A DNA stretch of 64,000 nucleotides, from assembly GCA_029255685.2 (NCBI GenBank), contig CM055316.2:76568861-76632860 (forward strand). The letters run 5' to 3'. Under the pieces are notes generated by a model that was not told the DNA's origin, made no database searches, and saw only the letters and a list, made by a program, of their open reading frames with translations. Origin of the DNA: Silene conica (taxonomy: Eukaryota > Streptophyta > Magnoliopsida > Caryophyllales > Caryophyllaceae). The position numbers and the translations under genes were made by a program. This document shows, in pieces, positions 1-11,765 of the stretch (position 1 is its first letter; each line of letters starts with the position of its first letter).

Positions 1-3000
1 CTACGAAGGATGCTATGCTCGTCCACCTTGGAAGATAAATCTGCTTCTTTATTAACATCTTGTGACTTGAAATGTCCTGGAGGTTCTTCCGCGAACAAGA
101 CTAGTTCAACATGATCTCCCATGATGGCCTCTTTCCACCCTATATGAATAAGTAAATATGTTTTAACTAGTTCATATAACATATCTTAGATTAAATTCAT
201 TTGCCTATTAATTAAAATTCCTTTTTTTTATAATGAATACCCATCTGACCATCTCCATCGATACTAAAGTTTGTGTTCATCCGTCCCCTTCCAATTGACT
301 CGTTTTAGACAAGGGCAATGTATGAATCTTATTTTGAGTAAAACCCGAGTTATCATTTCTTTTAGGAACGACAAGTTAAGAAACGCATGCAAAGCCATAA
401 GCTATGTGCTCAGTTATGGGAAAATTTTGTTGGAGAAGAGAACTTACTCTCGGATAGAAATGCTTCAGCCTCGTGGCTGGAGAACTCGATGTCTAGTTGA
501 TCCCCAGCTTCCAAACGTGAAGTACATTCATCTTTGCAACCATTTAAAGCACTCTCAACTACGATTGTTGGATGGACTACATCGTCATGATTGCCAAGGA
601 CACCACCAAGTTCAGAATCACCACTGCTATTATGAGAGGGAAGCTGGCCTTCATTTCCACGTCGATTAAAGGCTCTCAACAACATGACAGGATTGACAAC
701 CGAGCTATTTGCAGTACCTTCTTTTCCCTCAACTTCAACAGACCCCTCACAGGTAACATTTTCAGAAAATCCACCAAAATTACCATCCTGTCCCTGGAGA
801 ATGTGACCTCCAAGAGGAATGGGTATAGAACCTATTAAAAGTTTTGTTTGCGAATAAGGTAACTTTGCTTCCGGACAAGGTAGCTTTGCTTCATCAACAA
901 GTAGCCTAGTTTCAGAACTCTCCTCGTGAGATTCTGATTTGGGTTTTGGTGTCCAGACTTTGGTGCTATTGGCGGCTGTATGGATGCTTCTTGAAGACGA
1001 GCGTTTCTGACTGACTACAGGTTTTAGAGCCTGATAGTTGTGACTGGTGTGAAAGCCATTGGGATTTCGATGTGATTTTGGTGCCTGCCAGTAAGAGTTA
1101 TCCACTTGTCTTCGACTGCCTTGATGCCATGTTCTATGCTCAATTTTTTGGTGAGCTCCATAATCGGGATGTCTATTTTCCTGATCTTTATCAGTGTCCT
1201 CCTCCAAATTGACTAGTTGAAAAGGCTGAGGAGAAGGGGTTGCTGCGTTAAGAGGTATGTCCAACATTTCTCGCGTAGGCTCATAATCATCGACAAGGAT
1301 GGAGCTTGGAGGAGATGGAGAACTCTCTACTATGGAATCATCGTCTTCATCGACTGGTAGCTCTTTTGCCCTTTGCTCTTTCTGCCGGAGTTTCTTCTGT
1401 CTCTTTTTCTCTAAAAGAACAGCTTGCCTACATCAGAGTGTAAATCAGCTTCATTACACAAGCATTGGAACATTGCTCGAAATCAATGCCCGCATCCTCA
1501 GGTCATTTCTTAGCATGACAAAACAGTGTATAATTCCATCATATCCAGAATCAAAGAGTAACGCGTCTTTGGCTCCACTAGTGGGATTCATACTGGGTAT
1601 GCATGTAGCTCAGCTGGCCAAAAACACGACAGCACAACAAGAACAACAACCCTAACCACAAGGCCTCAATGCTAGTCAAGGGAGGTTCCAAATAACAAAT
1701 AACAATTATCGTTCGCATTAACTCAAATATGCAGCATGACTTAAACCTATAAAAGTTGATAACCTAAGGGCTAAGGAAATAAAAAGCTTACAACAAAAAT
1801 ACTTAGCAAAATACCTCTTCTGAGCAGCTTCCTCCTCCTCCACAAGCAATTTCTGATGTCTTAAAGCCTCAGCATCTTTATCAGCAAGGCATGCCTTGAC
1901 CTGCTCGAACCAGATAATAATGTTAACCAACTAACATCGATGAAAATAAAGGGACTAATTGGAAGGGAACATCTTCATATAGAATGGATAAACTACAAGT
2001 CTGCAGATCAGTCAAGTACCAGTTTCTGCTCAACAAGGAAACTAGTACAAGCAACCACGTTCCTCATTTCAAGACCGACCTTTCCGGCATCACCATCAAA
2101 CACAAACTTTTGCAATGATTCAGCGGTGCCAGCACATAAAAATGTATTCTCGCTTGCACCGTCTAAAACATTGAACAATTCCTGAGATGATATGGGGAAC
2201 CTCGGAGGTCTACCTTGAACAATATCCTGTTAGAATCAATTATCAATGTTAAAAATACGATTAGCCCATCAAGGCACAGAGGACAAAGAGCAAATTAAGC
2301 CCTTACCAGGAGTACAGAGCCAGATTTCACATAACTAGGCGGCAGAGAAGTGTATCCAAGTTTCCGAATAAATGATGCCAATGCCTTTATGATTGCAGGA
2401 CCGGCAACTCCCTGTGAAGAGAACAATGGAAAAAGGATAATAAGAGATAATATACATTATCCCCATGTTTCAATATTATCATGTATTGAAGATATACCCC
2501 ATAACTTATACTAAGCCGCTGATAATTGCTGAGTTGTGCTAGATGTAATTACCATAAATAAACAGAACATGCAAGATAACAAATATTTTGATGAGACACA
2601 AAATAAGCCAGATATTAATTTTTAAAAAAAATTAAAGCATCAGCACATGACTTTATCAAATCTACGAAATACGAGATAATAAAGTAATCGTGGTTATTCC
2701 ACATCTCCAATACCATCAATTCCAAAAAGTGTGTTTATATGCCTATTACTCGAATTGATTACTAGACATCTTTCATCAGTGCTACTACAGACAACTAGAT
2801 CAGTTGCGTGTAATTTTCCAATCGAACACGTGACAGTCACAGAGAAATGTTAACCAAGAACAAATCTAAATAATCAATTAATCATCACTATAGCAGCTAT
2901 CCATTTGACATTTTGATCATTAGTCCAATACCACAGACGACAAACAAAACCTTACCGCTAGGGACACATCGTCAAATGACATTATCTCCATGGCCTCTTC

Positions 3001-3968
3001 CACAGTTAGCTGCACCAAAGGATCAAGCATATCAAACTTTGTGAAAGATTCAAATGTGGAAAACCCAAGAGGTGCAAGTTAGCAAATAGAAAAATTATCG
3101 GTACCTTGTCCCAAAAAGCTTCCAAGGAACCTCTAATTTTTGTAGCTGAATCCTAGAAAAGTAAATTAGTTTAATATCAGTAATAGTCAAGAATATCACT
3201 CAGTCACAGCAGGCTAGATACAAAAGGTTTTAAATTTACATGATATTCAATATTAATATCAGCAATGTAATCATCCGATAGCTACTCCAAGAGGGAATTC
3301 AGTACAAGTTAGGAATGATGATCTCAGGCTCTCTGGTACCGTACCTTATCAAGGTTCAATTTACGCCTATGTAGCCGCATATGTCTTCGATAACTGATAG
3401 TCGAACAAAATTCACGAGAGCATTTTTCACACTTCTGCATCTGAATGTTCATGGGAGCAAGAAGAGACCACCCAGGTAGTTCTGCAACAACAAACACGGA
3501 TAAGATTTAGAAAATCTGCTTGTTAGTTGTTAGGGACAAACAAAGCTAGATCCTCACCAAAAAACCTCTGCTCATACAGACTAACTATTTGCCGTATAGC
3601 CTAGATACCCGTTTGGGTCGTTTCTGAATTCTTTGTTGCTCAAGGAAGATCACCACATATTACATGGTGCAAATACTCCTCTGACCCAGTGACCAATACC
3701 CTTAGAGACATATGAACTGTACCTATTGACATGTAATAAAAGTTGATGTTCTACTTATCCTATAATAAGCCAGGCCAATTATTTATTTGCTAGTACCTTG
3801 TTGTTCCAAGGCGTTCAGTAACTGGATCCACTGGACTGGATTTTCGTTCGCCCTGGAAAAGGAAATATATGGCTCCTTTCCCATTGTTTGTTTGACAAAG
3901 GTATCTATAGAGTCATTGCCACTGTCAGACTTCATTGGTTCTGCTGGCTTGATCTTCAGAAGCGGCAT
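1..3968 (-). CDS. Conserved plant C2H2 zinc-finger protein, function unknown (3' end outside window)
   Basis: Nine coding exons can be placed on the minus strand, all with GT-AG borders and matching phase: 3968-3797 (rest of an exon starting at 4001), 3481-3345, 3152-3105, 3009-2956, 2411-2307, 2226-2020, 1900-1815, 1427-448 and 139 to beyond base 1. They encode about 642 residues with no stop. The ATG at 3968 is the first in the exon and begins MPLLKIKPAEP. A single classical C2H2 finger (C75, C78, H91, H95; spacing C-x2-C-x12-H-x3-H) follows the short N-terminal region. Residues 173-241 form a globular-looking block with a cysteine and many hydrophobics. Residues 255-295 are an acidic-then-basic, coiled-coil-like stretch (EEEEAAQKR, then KKRQKKLRQKEQR). 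The long 980-nt exon is Ser/Asn-rich and probably disordered. The layout resembles an uncharacterised land-plant family sometimes labelled NST1-like. A nuclear or RNA-related role is only inference. The exon structure is well supported; the function is not known. Confidence 0.85.
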
Positions 3969-4001
3969 CTTTCCTCCAAGAGATGCTCGGGTGAACAAAA
4001 C

Positions 4002-5900
4002 CTAATCAAATCATGCAGCATAAAATATTCATTTTAAGAAAATGTGGCATGTAAAGGCAGAGGCTCAACGAAATAGAGTTTACAAATATTTAGTGAGTAG
4101 TGACATCAATACAAGCATAGAAACAACTCTTCAGGAAAGACACTTGAAAATTTAAATTGTAACTAAACAACAAAGACTCATTTCACAAATTCCATGCACG
4201 CCGACAACCAAGAAACTTGAGAAGAAGATGGATGGATGGATATAGCAGTCAACAAGCCACAACCAGCAGATGATTGGTTCCAATTATTGAGAATATTACA
4301 TAAAGATACTCAGTATAATTTTGTGATTGTATAATATTCTAGTTAATATTTTCTTGCTATTATTTAGTCATATATTTCGGCTATTATATTGCCCTAAGTT
4401 AGATTCTTTGTCTCATGTAATTAGTATATAAACAAAGCCACGTACAATTCTAATATAATGAAAACGTTCTCTATTCTATCACCAATAACTATTAGAAGTC
4501 CCTCCATCTAATTAGTACTAACAAACATGATTTATACAATAGAACAGAATAGAGAAAATTTTACGGAAAATCCTTGTAAAACTCAGGGAAACGATGTAAC
4601 AAATTCACCTAAAAGTCCCAATGCTACCTGCAACTCAGCTGCAGTGTATCAGCTGATCAGTTGCGTCAAAATCAACATAAGCAATCTCACATGCTAGATT
4701 TGAATAGATAACGCAACAACGGACATTTACACTCACTATTATCAACCAGTATCGAAACACCAACTTCAATAGGCTAGAGTCTATAGCCTCCCAGAATTTA
4801 TTCATTTATTCATTAAAGGGTTTCTGTTTTTTCCGCTGTAAAAGGGCTTAATACAACCGCTAGCAGCATGACCGTCTGTTTCCGAACACAACACCACGCA
4901 GCATTGCTGCAACAAACCCAACTCCCAATTCCTTCTAGCTATACCTAAAGAGGTATGCAGCACTGCTCGCCTTTCCAAATTCATCATACAGCAAAATATC
5001 ACAGCGAGACCATTAATCTGTATGTAGAAACTACAGATTCAATCATCAACAACGACAATGGCAGGGTAATGAGGCTTTGATGTACTCAGCCTTATCCCTA
5101 TGCTAGCAACGACAGAAGCTGTTTCCAAACGACTCACATTGAAATTTGTGTCGTAATCTCCTAAGTCCTAACTCCTGATTGTACCAAACTACCAACCTAA
5201 TTTATAACGAGTCAATTTGCTTTATTCCATCATAACGGAAAATCGAAACATAGTCACTCTTTAGCTACATTGTAAGCAGAAATATGATTCGATCAAGAAC
5301 ATCTTTTAAGTATGTCCAGATGTTTCACACCAAAACCCCACCAAATATCACCAATGGTCGAGCGAGGGTGGAAAATGAAAAAACGAACTTTTTTCAAATT
5401 TCCCTAATAACATTACTTGTTCAGCCCGACTAAAATTTTCCAACCCTCGAAACGCAAATCCTGGCTCCGTCACTGAATGTCGCACGTTAAAATTACAAAT
5501 CCCTCGAGTATTACACTAAAACCCAAATGAAAATTATCGAATTATCAATCAAAATCACATTAAACGACAAATATTGGATCCACTATAACCCCAAACAAAT
5601 TAAATTAATATACATTAAAAAAAATTGTACTCAAAACAAAAACGAAAAAAAAGGGCAGATCAAAATCATTAAACATAGATCACACAAATCATGATGAAAA
5701 AAAAGTGAGCTTTACAACGTTAAGTGATCTTGGTCAATCTATATACAAGAAAAAATACGAAATTGAAATAAAAAAAATTGGGAATTTAGAAGAAAGTGTA
5801 ACGTACCCCAGTAATCAGTTGAGACTTGTGATTTGATACATAGAAATAAATTGAAGAACAAAGAGAGAAATTTCAAAGAATTAAGATTGTTGAAGATTTT
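4002..5900 (-). other. Leader intron and 5' UTR exon of the zinc-finger gene
   Basis: The exon holding the start codon begins at 4001, right after a TTAG acceptor, and has 33 nt of untranslated sequence before the ATG. A matching donor (GGG then GTACGT on the minus strand) lies at 5806-5801, so the exon ending at 5807 is probably the 5' UTR exon and the 1.8-kb stretch between is a leader intron. No other coding sequence is seen in it. The transcription start is not pinned. It probably lies somewhere in 5820-6000, where the sequence is purine-rich on the plus strand. Confidence 0.5.
5370..5475. mobile_element. Possible short MITE remnant in the leader intron
   Basis: One end reads CCTGGCTCCGTCACTG, the same end type as the small elements at 12533 and 22082. 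The other end is degenerate (GGTCGAGCGAGGGTGG). No clear target duplication was found, so this is a weak call. Confidence 0.3.
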
Positions 5901-6555
5901 AATTTAAGGAAAAAAGGAAAAGGAATGGAAATTGGAGAAATAAAAGGTGTGTTTTTATGGGAAAATCATAGGCAGTGATGTGTTTGTAAGAATGAAAGTA
6001 AGTCGGCGAAAACCTTCGAAGAGACCGTGAGGCACAAGACACTCTCAAACTCCCTTCTATGGAAACTTTACAAATTTACAACTAGACAATATGTTTCACA
6101 ATTCTCATAGGGTTAAAGAGAAATTTGGCGAAATTGACCCGATGTGAATGTCTAGATTTAATAAGGTTGATACAAGATTGCAAAGAGATCGAAAAGTGTG
6201 ACTTGAATTTGATCCAATAGATTTGAATTGATGAATTGAAGTCAGTCGAGATAATCTAATAAACCCGAAATAACTTAAGAAGAAGTCTTGATCTAAAATG
6301 ATCCAAAAATGGATCGACATGAATGATTGGACCCAAAGTAACATGATATGGTTAAATCGATTTGACTCTTCTATGTGATTGGGTACATTCTTTTAGGCAA
6401 ATTGACCAGTAATATTTAAATTTGAAGTGATGCGTAAATTGGGATTAAGATTAACCCATCTGTGACATGAGTTATACGAAGTATATAACATCAACTAATG
6501 AAGAATGTGTAGTTAAAGACCTAATAATAATATTTATTGAAGGAGAACCTGATAA
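5901..6555. other. Intergenic region upstream of the zinc-finger gene
   Basis: AT-rich sequence without a supported gene. It should hold the promoter of the minus-strand zinc-finger gene, but no convincing TATA box was identified. Short open frames here (for example 6105-6344) show no recognisable protein. Confidence 0.4.
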
Positions 6556-6868
6556 AAGCAAATGCAATGGAAAATTTTTATATAAAGTTCTTTCTTTGTC
6601 ATGTAATATTTTGATAATCTCAATAACTAAGAATATTTTATCACAATGAAAAAACTTTATTTAAAATTTTTCCATAATCCATAACTATTTGATTAATATA
6701 ATTAATTGACTAATTATTCATTGGACTCCCAAATTTTTGTTGTTTTTTGAAAGAACTTGGTTCTTTTTTTCAAACCAGCAAGTTCGTCAATTTAAGAACA
6801 AACTTTTGTTTGCAATGGAACAAACTTTATTTTAAACGTTTGCTATGACAAACCCAATATTTTTGTTA
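6556..6868. mobile_element. Diverged copy of the adjacent Tourist-like MITE
   Basis: This stretch matches the MITE at 6891-7218 along its length. It has the same order of landmarks: AAGCAAATGCAATGG, ATAAAGTTCTT, a TTGATTAAT box, GAAAGAACTTGGTTC, CAAACTTTTGTTTGC and GACAAACCCAA. Substitutions and indels are frequent and the right terminal repeat is lost, so it is older than its neighbour. The two copies lie head to tail. Confidence 0.7.
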
Positions 6869-6890
6869 CTTTTCGTTACAAGTATTATTA

Positions 6891-7218
6891 GAGCAAGTGC
6901 AATGGAAGAACTTTATAAAAAGTTCTTCCTTTGCCATGTCATATTTTGACAATCTCAATAATTAAGAACATTTTATCACAATGGAAAAACCTCATATAAA
7001 GTTCTTCTATAAATCCATAACTAATTGATTAATTTAATTAATTGGTTAATTGTTCATTGGAACTCACAAGATTTTCTTGTTTTTTGAAAGAATTTGGTTC
7101 TTTTTTTCAAACCAAGTTTGTCAATTTAAAAACAAACTTTTGTTTGCAATGGAGCAAACTTTATTTTAAAGGTTTGTTTTGACAAACCCAACACAAAAAC
7201 CTCCCATTGCAATTGCTC
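6891..7218. mobile_element. Tourist-like MITE (PIF/Harbinger type)
   Basis: A 328-bp non-coding element with terminal inverted repeats GAGCAAGTGCAATGG and CCATTGCAATTGCTC. It is flanked by the 3-bp direct repeat TTA (6888-6890 and 7219-7221), the target preference of PIF/Harbinger elements. It has no coding capacity. Confidence 0.85.
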
Positions 7219-7349
7219 TTAATAATGGTCGATTAATTCAGTAGAAATGACCTAATTCAGTATTATTTGCGTACGACATTTATGCATTGATGTACTTTAA
7301 ACAAATTTTTCTTAAAATAATATTAGTTAATGAACAGTTTCGTTGAACT

Positions 7350-7590
7350 CTCCAAATTTTGCATATATTAAGCAAAATTAGTTATAGACCATGCACCGTT
7401 TTGTTACCTCTATTAAGCCTCAACCTAATAGCCTTAACCTACCTCGCCGCATCGCTGGCGGCCTTCTCTTGGACGGTCCGTCTCATTGACCCGGCGCCTT
7501 TCGCGAACATTTTAACTCTCCCTCGAGTCTATGCTTCTTCATGTGCCTAGCCCAAGTCCACCTTAGGCTTTGATACCAACTGTTCTGTAG
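7350..7590 (-). mobile_element. Fragment of an LTR retrotransposon leader (tRNA-Met-type PBS)
   Basis: On the minus strand the words TTGGTATCAAAGCC (about 7567-7580) resemble the initiator tRNA-Met primer binding site of plant LTR elements. They are followed by a GC-rich leader of about 200 bp unlike its AT-rich surroundings. No LTR or coding domain could be tied to it. A broken fragment of unknown family. Confidence 0.4.
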
Positions 7591-7859
7591 ACTAATTTTT
7601 TGTTGCGCCGTTGTCCATAAAAGTACTATATTATCAACTCTGGGCCAAGTACTCACGAATTTACTTTTGGGTTTTTTTTTCCAAAATGTCTTGTACTATT
7701 ATATTTGCTACACTTTAAAGATGACCTTTCATCTTTACACTACCGATATCGCGTTATGGCCACTATATGGAATATGAGTTTACAGTTTACACCTAACAAT
7801 TTTCATTTATAATAGGAAGTAATTAAAATTTAAAAGTCGTCAGAAATTAATATTTGAAA

Positions 7860-8107
7860 CTAAATAATTTTGACAAGTATAATTTTTGTATTTATAAAAT
7901 TGTAAATAACAATGAACAAAATATATTTTAATTTATAATTTTGATCATGACCGCGACAACTATATTTAAATTTGAGTTGTATAACCCAACAATAACAGGG
8001 GTTGTAAGATGCTCAGCCCACATAAAAAAGGGTACCGATTTACAAACTGTCAATCTGGTCTATTAGACAAAGCACAAAGGCTTTTAAAAGAAGGCCCATT
8101 TTTTTGA

Positions 8108-8108
<1 letters not shown>
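7860..8108 (+). repeat. Dispersed repeat, copy 1 (related to 30075-30350)
   Basis: Shares an ordered series of words with 30075-30350, including AATGAACAAAATATA, TTTAATTTATA, TGTATAACCCAA, GACAAAGCACA, AGGCTTT and GAAGGCCCAT. The copies are diverged and in the same orientation. The family is unknown. Confidence 0.6.

Positions 8109-8112
<4 letters not shown>

Positions 8113-8187
<75 letters not shown>
8113..8187. repeat. (TA)n microsatellite
   Basis: An uninterrupted run of about 37 AT dinucleotides. It sits exactly at the left edge of the tandem-repeat block that ends in the Helitron terminus at 10319, so it may overlie that element's 5' end. Confidence 0.97.
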
Positions 8188-8190
<3 letters not shown>

Positions 8191-8204
8191 AGGAACTTTT
8201 CGAG

Positions 8205-8885
8205 CGATTTCATTGGCTATTGTTTTAGAGCGATTTTATTGGCTATTACTTTAGTTAAATAAATTAAGTATATAAATAAAAAAAATAATTAAATAATAAT
8301 AAAATATGAGTTGGATAATTATTGTTTTTAAAGAGATTAAATTAGCTATTACTTTGGTTAAATAAATTATGTATATAAATAAAAAGATAATTAAATAGTA
8401 ATAAAATATCAGTTGGATAATTATTGAATTAGTTAATAAAATAATTGATTTCATTGGCTATTGTTTTAGAGTAATTTCATTGGCTATTAGTTTGGTTAAA
8501 TAAATTAAGTATATAAATAAAAAAATATAAGTTGGATAATTATTGAATTAATTAATAAAACAATTGATTGTAAACTAAGAGTTATGGCTACCGTAGAGTT
8601 ATGGTATAATTTGTTATTTCTCCTCTCTTATTTAATTAAAATTGTTTTAGAGCAATTTCATTGGCTATTACTTTAGTTAAATAAATTAAGTATATAAATA
8701 AAAAGATAATTAAATAGTAATAAAATATGAGTTGGATAATTATTATTTTTAGAGAGATTAAATTAGCTATTACTTTGGTTAAATAAATTAAGTATATAAA
8801 TAAAAAGATAATTAAATAGTAATAAAATATCAGTTAGATAATTATTAAATTAGCTAATAAAATAATTGATTTCATTGGCTATTGT
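8205..8885. repeat. AT-rich tandem repeat, units of about 110-180 bp
   Basis: Four to six imperfect units share TTTCATTGGCTATTGTTTTAG, GGTTAAATAAATTAAGTAT, AATAAAAAGATAATTAAATAG and GTTGGATAATTATTG. Unit lengths vary by deletion. There is no coding signal. Confidence 0.85.
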
Positions 8886-8934
8886 TATAATTAAAAACAT
8901 AAATAGATGTATTGATAAATATATTAAGCACTTA

Positions 8935-9935
8935 AAAGTTTACGAGATATAATTAAAAAAAAATACGAGCTACAAAATACGAACACATAAGAATATGAGC
9001 TAATGTAAAAAAAAAAGTTTAAGAAAATCACGGACTAAAAAATACAAGCACGAAAAAATGCGAGCTATTAGCCTAAAAATACGAGCTAATATAAAAAGAA
9101 TACGAGCTATTAAACTAAGAATACGAGCTAATGTAAAAACAATACGAGCTATTAAGATAAGACGAGCTTTAAAATACGAGCACAAATGAATACGGGGTAA
9201 TGAAAAAAAATACGAGCTATTAAGACGAGCTTCAATATATGAGCACAAATGAATACGAATACGAGATTAAAAGGATCACGAACTTAAATATACGAGCACA
9301 TAATAAGAATGCGACCTATTAAGATGAGAATACGAGCTAATGTAAACAAAATATCAAAACACAAGCTAATTGAAACACTTCTCGAGCTTAAAAAATAGAA
9401 CTAGATTTGCAAGACGTCAAATTTCATGACATAATAAGCACTTAAGATTACGAGGTATAATTAAAAGAATACGAGCTACAAAATACGAAGATATAAGAAA
9501 AACGAGCTAATGTAAAAGAAATAAGAACTTAAAAGAATCAGGAACTAAAAAATATGAGCACATAAGAACACGAGCCATTAACGTAAGAACGCTAATATAA
9601 AAAAAATACGAGCTATTAAGATAAGAATTCGAGCAAATGTAAAAAAACACTTACGAGCATATAAGAGGATCACGAACTTACAAATATGAGCATATAAGAA
9701 TACGAGCTAATATAAAAAGAATACGAGTTAATGTAAGAAGAATACGGGCTAATAAGATAACAATACGAGCTATTAGGATAAGAATACGAGCTAATGTAAA
9801 AAGTATACGAGCTAATGTAAAATTATACGAGCTACTAAGATAAGAATACGTGTTATTAAGATAAGAATATGAGTTAAAGTAAAAAAAAAAAACGATCGAA
9901 TGTAAAAAAAAATACGAGTTAATGTTAAAAGAGTA
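8935..9935 (+). repeat. Minisatellite of 'ATACGAGCTAATGTAAAA' / 'ATACGAGCTATTAAGATAAGA' units
   Basis: Several dozen degenerate 18-25-bp units built round the core ATACGAGCTA, alternating with TGTAAAAA or TTAAGATAAG tails. The same core in the opposite orientation makes up 22610-23524 and 26473-26725. There is no open frame of note; apparent ORFs are low-complexity shadows. Confidence 0.93.
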
Positions 9936-10324
9936 TGAACTTCGACTATCTTCAAATATTAGATATATTGGATTAAAAAAATTTCAAGATGATGCTTAAA
10001 TGAAAAATATACAAGTTATTATAAAAATACGTGTGCTAACAAATTATATTGACGACAGTGATGCGTAATATGTAAGTGTCTTTCCAACACCATTGAATCG
10101 AAGGTACAAGTTTTCGTTTCCATTGAAATTTCACGCACTTTCAACGTTCCATGTTGTTCCATTGATGATGATACATCTGATGTTTCATAAGCCATAAAAA
10201 AATACATGAATTATTCTCTATATATGCCTATTATACTTTTTAAAAGATTAACTGTTACGATAATTACTTTGAAACGATGTCAAGATATTACCCGGGCAAC
10301 GCCCGGACATGACATCTAGTATTA

Positions 10325-10570
10325 TTAGAATTTATGATAAAATACGAAACAACTTATTAGGGTAGAAAATTAAAAAAATTGCAACTAACAAGGTTTGAAT
10401 CCCCACCATCGAGTAGAAACAAACCCCTTTATTTTTAATTTTACCAACTGAGAGTCGGAGACTCATTACAACACTAAATATTTTAAGATGAATATTTATT
10501 TTAATCTTGCAAACAGGTTGGGCTGAAGCCCACCCAGCCCTAGGCATAGCTCCGCCCATGGCTGTGAGCT
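10325..10570. other. Intergenic, dispersed-repeat fragment
   Basis: Contains a tRNA B-box-like word (GGTTTGAATCCCC at about 10390) and an end-like word (CATAGCTCCGCCC at about 10545) of the kind found at small transposon ends elsewhere in the window. No boundary or target duplication can be set. Nothing is supported from 10570 to 10980. Confidence 0.3.
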
Positions 10571-10982
10571 GATCATTGAAGTTGAAGATAGATTTTATCT
10601 TCTAAAAAGTACCATGCAAGTTTCTTTAATTCTTTAAGCCTGATCATGCAATGGAACAATGGCGCATGTTTTCTACATTGTACTGTACCTTTTATAGTAT
10701 AATTGTATAAGATATATACGCAGAAATCTGGGGAGGATAGAGTATTACATAGAATCAACGGTTTTATTGATATTTTATAGAAACTTTGTACACATTTTAT
10801 CTCATTTATTTGTTTATCTTTGATTAAACTACTCCTCAGTGTGTATTAAAATGTTAACAAATGATCGAGACGGAAATAGCACATGTTAAAGATACAAGTG
10901 ATTATTTTATACTACAATAGTGTTTATAGAATCTCAAAATAAAAAAAAATGATATTTAAAAGAAAATTATACATACACTGTG

Positions 10983-11281
10983 AGGGGTTGTTTGGTTACT
11001 TCTTAAAATCATGGGAATTCGAAAATCCTGGGAAGTTGCTAAATGGAGTGTCATTTGGTTGCCTAATTCATGGGAAGTGCAACTTCCTATGAAAAATCCA
11101 ATTCCTACACAATGTAGGAAGTCTCTTACCCAGGGCCCCCTAGGTAAGTGGGAATTCCCACATGAATCGAACTTCCCGCATTCAACCAAACAACGTTTAA
11201 ACAATTCACGTGATTTTTAAGTTCATATGAATTTGATCTTCCCCGAAATTTTATATTCCCATAGCGAACCAAACGACTCCT
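10983..11281. mobile_element. Tourist-like MITE (PIF/Harbinger type)
   Basis: The ends are inverted copies of each other (AGGGGTTGTTTGGTT and AACCAAACGACTCCTT), matching the Harbinger consensus with the TGTTTGG core. About 300 bp, no coding capacity. The target duplication is not clear. Confidence 0.75.
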
Positions 11282-11300
11282 TAGTTAGCCAATTTAAAAG

Positions 11301-11503
11301 CACAATTTCTCATTGAAGACGGATCCATTCCGTCTCCTTAAGAAGACTGTCAAAATGTCACCATCTTAAGGACAAATGTGACCATGTGAAAAAACAATCT
11401 ATTAACCTAGAAATTTATACCGGTTACATTTGGCGTTAAAATTGTAACATTTGGCCCCTCTTCTTGAGAAGACGGATTGTCACTGTTTCCAGCAGACTTG
11501 CTG
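11301..11503. mobile_element. Mutator-like MITE
   Basis: The inner inverted repeats TCCGTCTCCTTAAGAAG and CTTCTTGAGAAGACGGA, with outer ends CACAATTTCTC and CAGACTTGCTG, match the family seen at 16395-16586. The 9-bp flanks (ATTTAAAAG and ATTTAGAGA) agree at only six positions, so this is an old copy. It lies about 260 bp downstream of the first P450. Confidence 0.6.
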
Positions 11504-11765
11504 ATTTAGAGATGTGAAACATTAATAAAAAAAACTTAAGCTAAAATGAAATTGAGAGAAAACAAAGAAATACTTATTCATTGATAAACATAGTTGAGAA
11601 CTCCATATATGGGTCAAGATCCCGTGCAAACCCATTACAATGCGAACTGTATAAACCAACGTAAAAAAAAATATATTTTTAAAGTTCGCACGAAATCTAG
11701 ATTCCTCCATAGATAAGTAAAATAACTAGATATAAAAGCTGGAAGTGCGAAACATGGGATTTTAC

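Larger units (their letters stand above)
8188..10319 (+). mobile_element. Candidate non-autonomous Helitron (3' end supported, 5' end uncertain)
   Basis: The 3' end has the classic Helitron form: a GC-rich hairpin (CCGGGC, loop AAC, GCCCGG at about 10291-10306), then a short spacer and CTAG followed by T at 10316-10320. No TIR or target duplication is present, as expected. The 5' end (A then TC) is not seen and may be masked by the (TA)n tract. The body holds two tandem repeat blocks (8205-8885 and 8935-9935) and no coding region. Confidence 0.6.

Noticed and set aside
271-838. Plus-strand frames at the left edge
   Set aside because: They are shadows of the large coding exon of the minus-strand zinc-finger gene.
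9000-9248. A short repetitive protein with LARILFILARIFRLIARI-like text
   Set aside because: Translation of the minisatellite; no initiation context or family.
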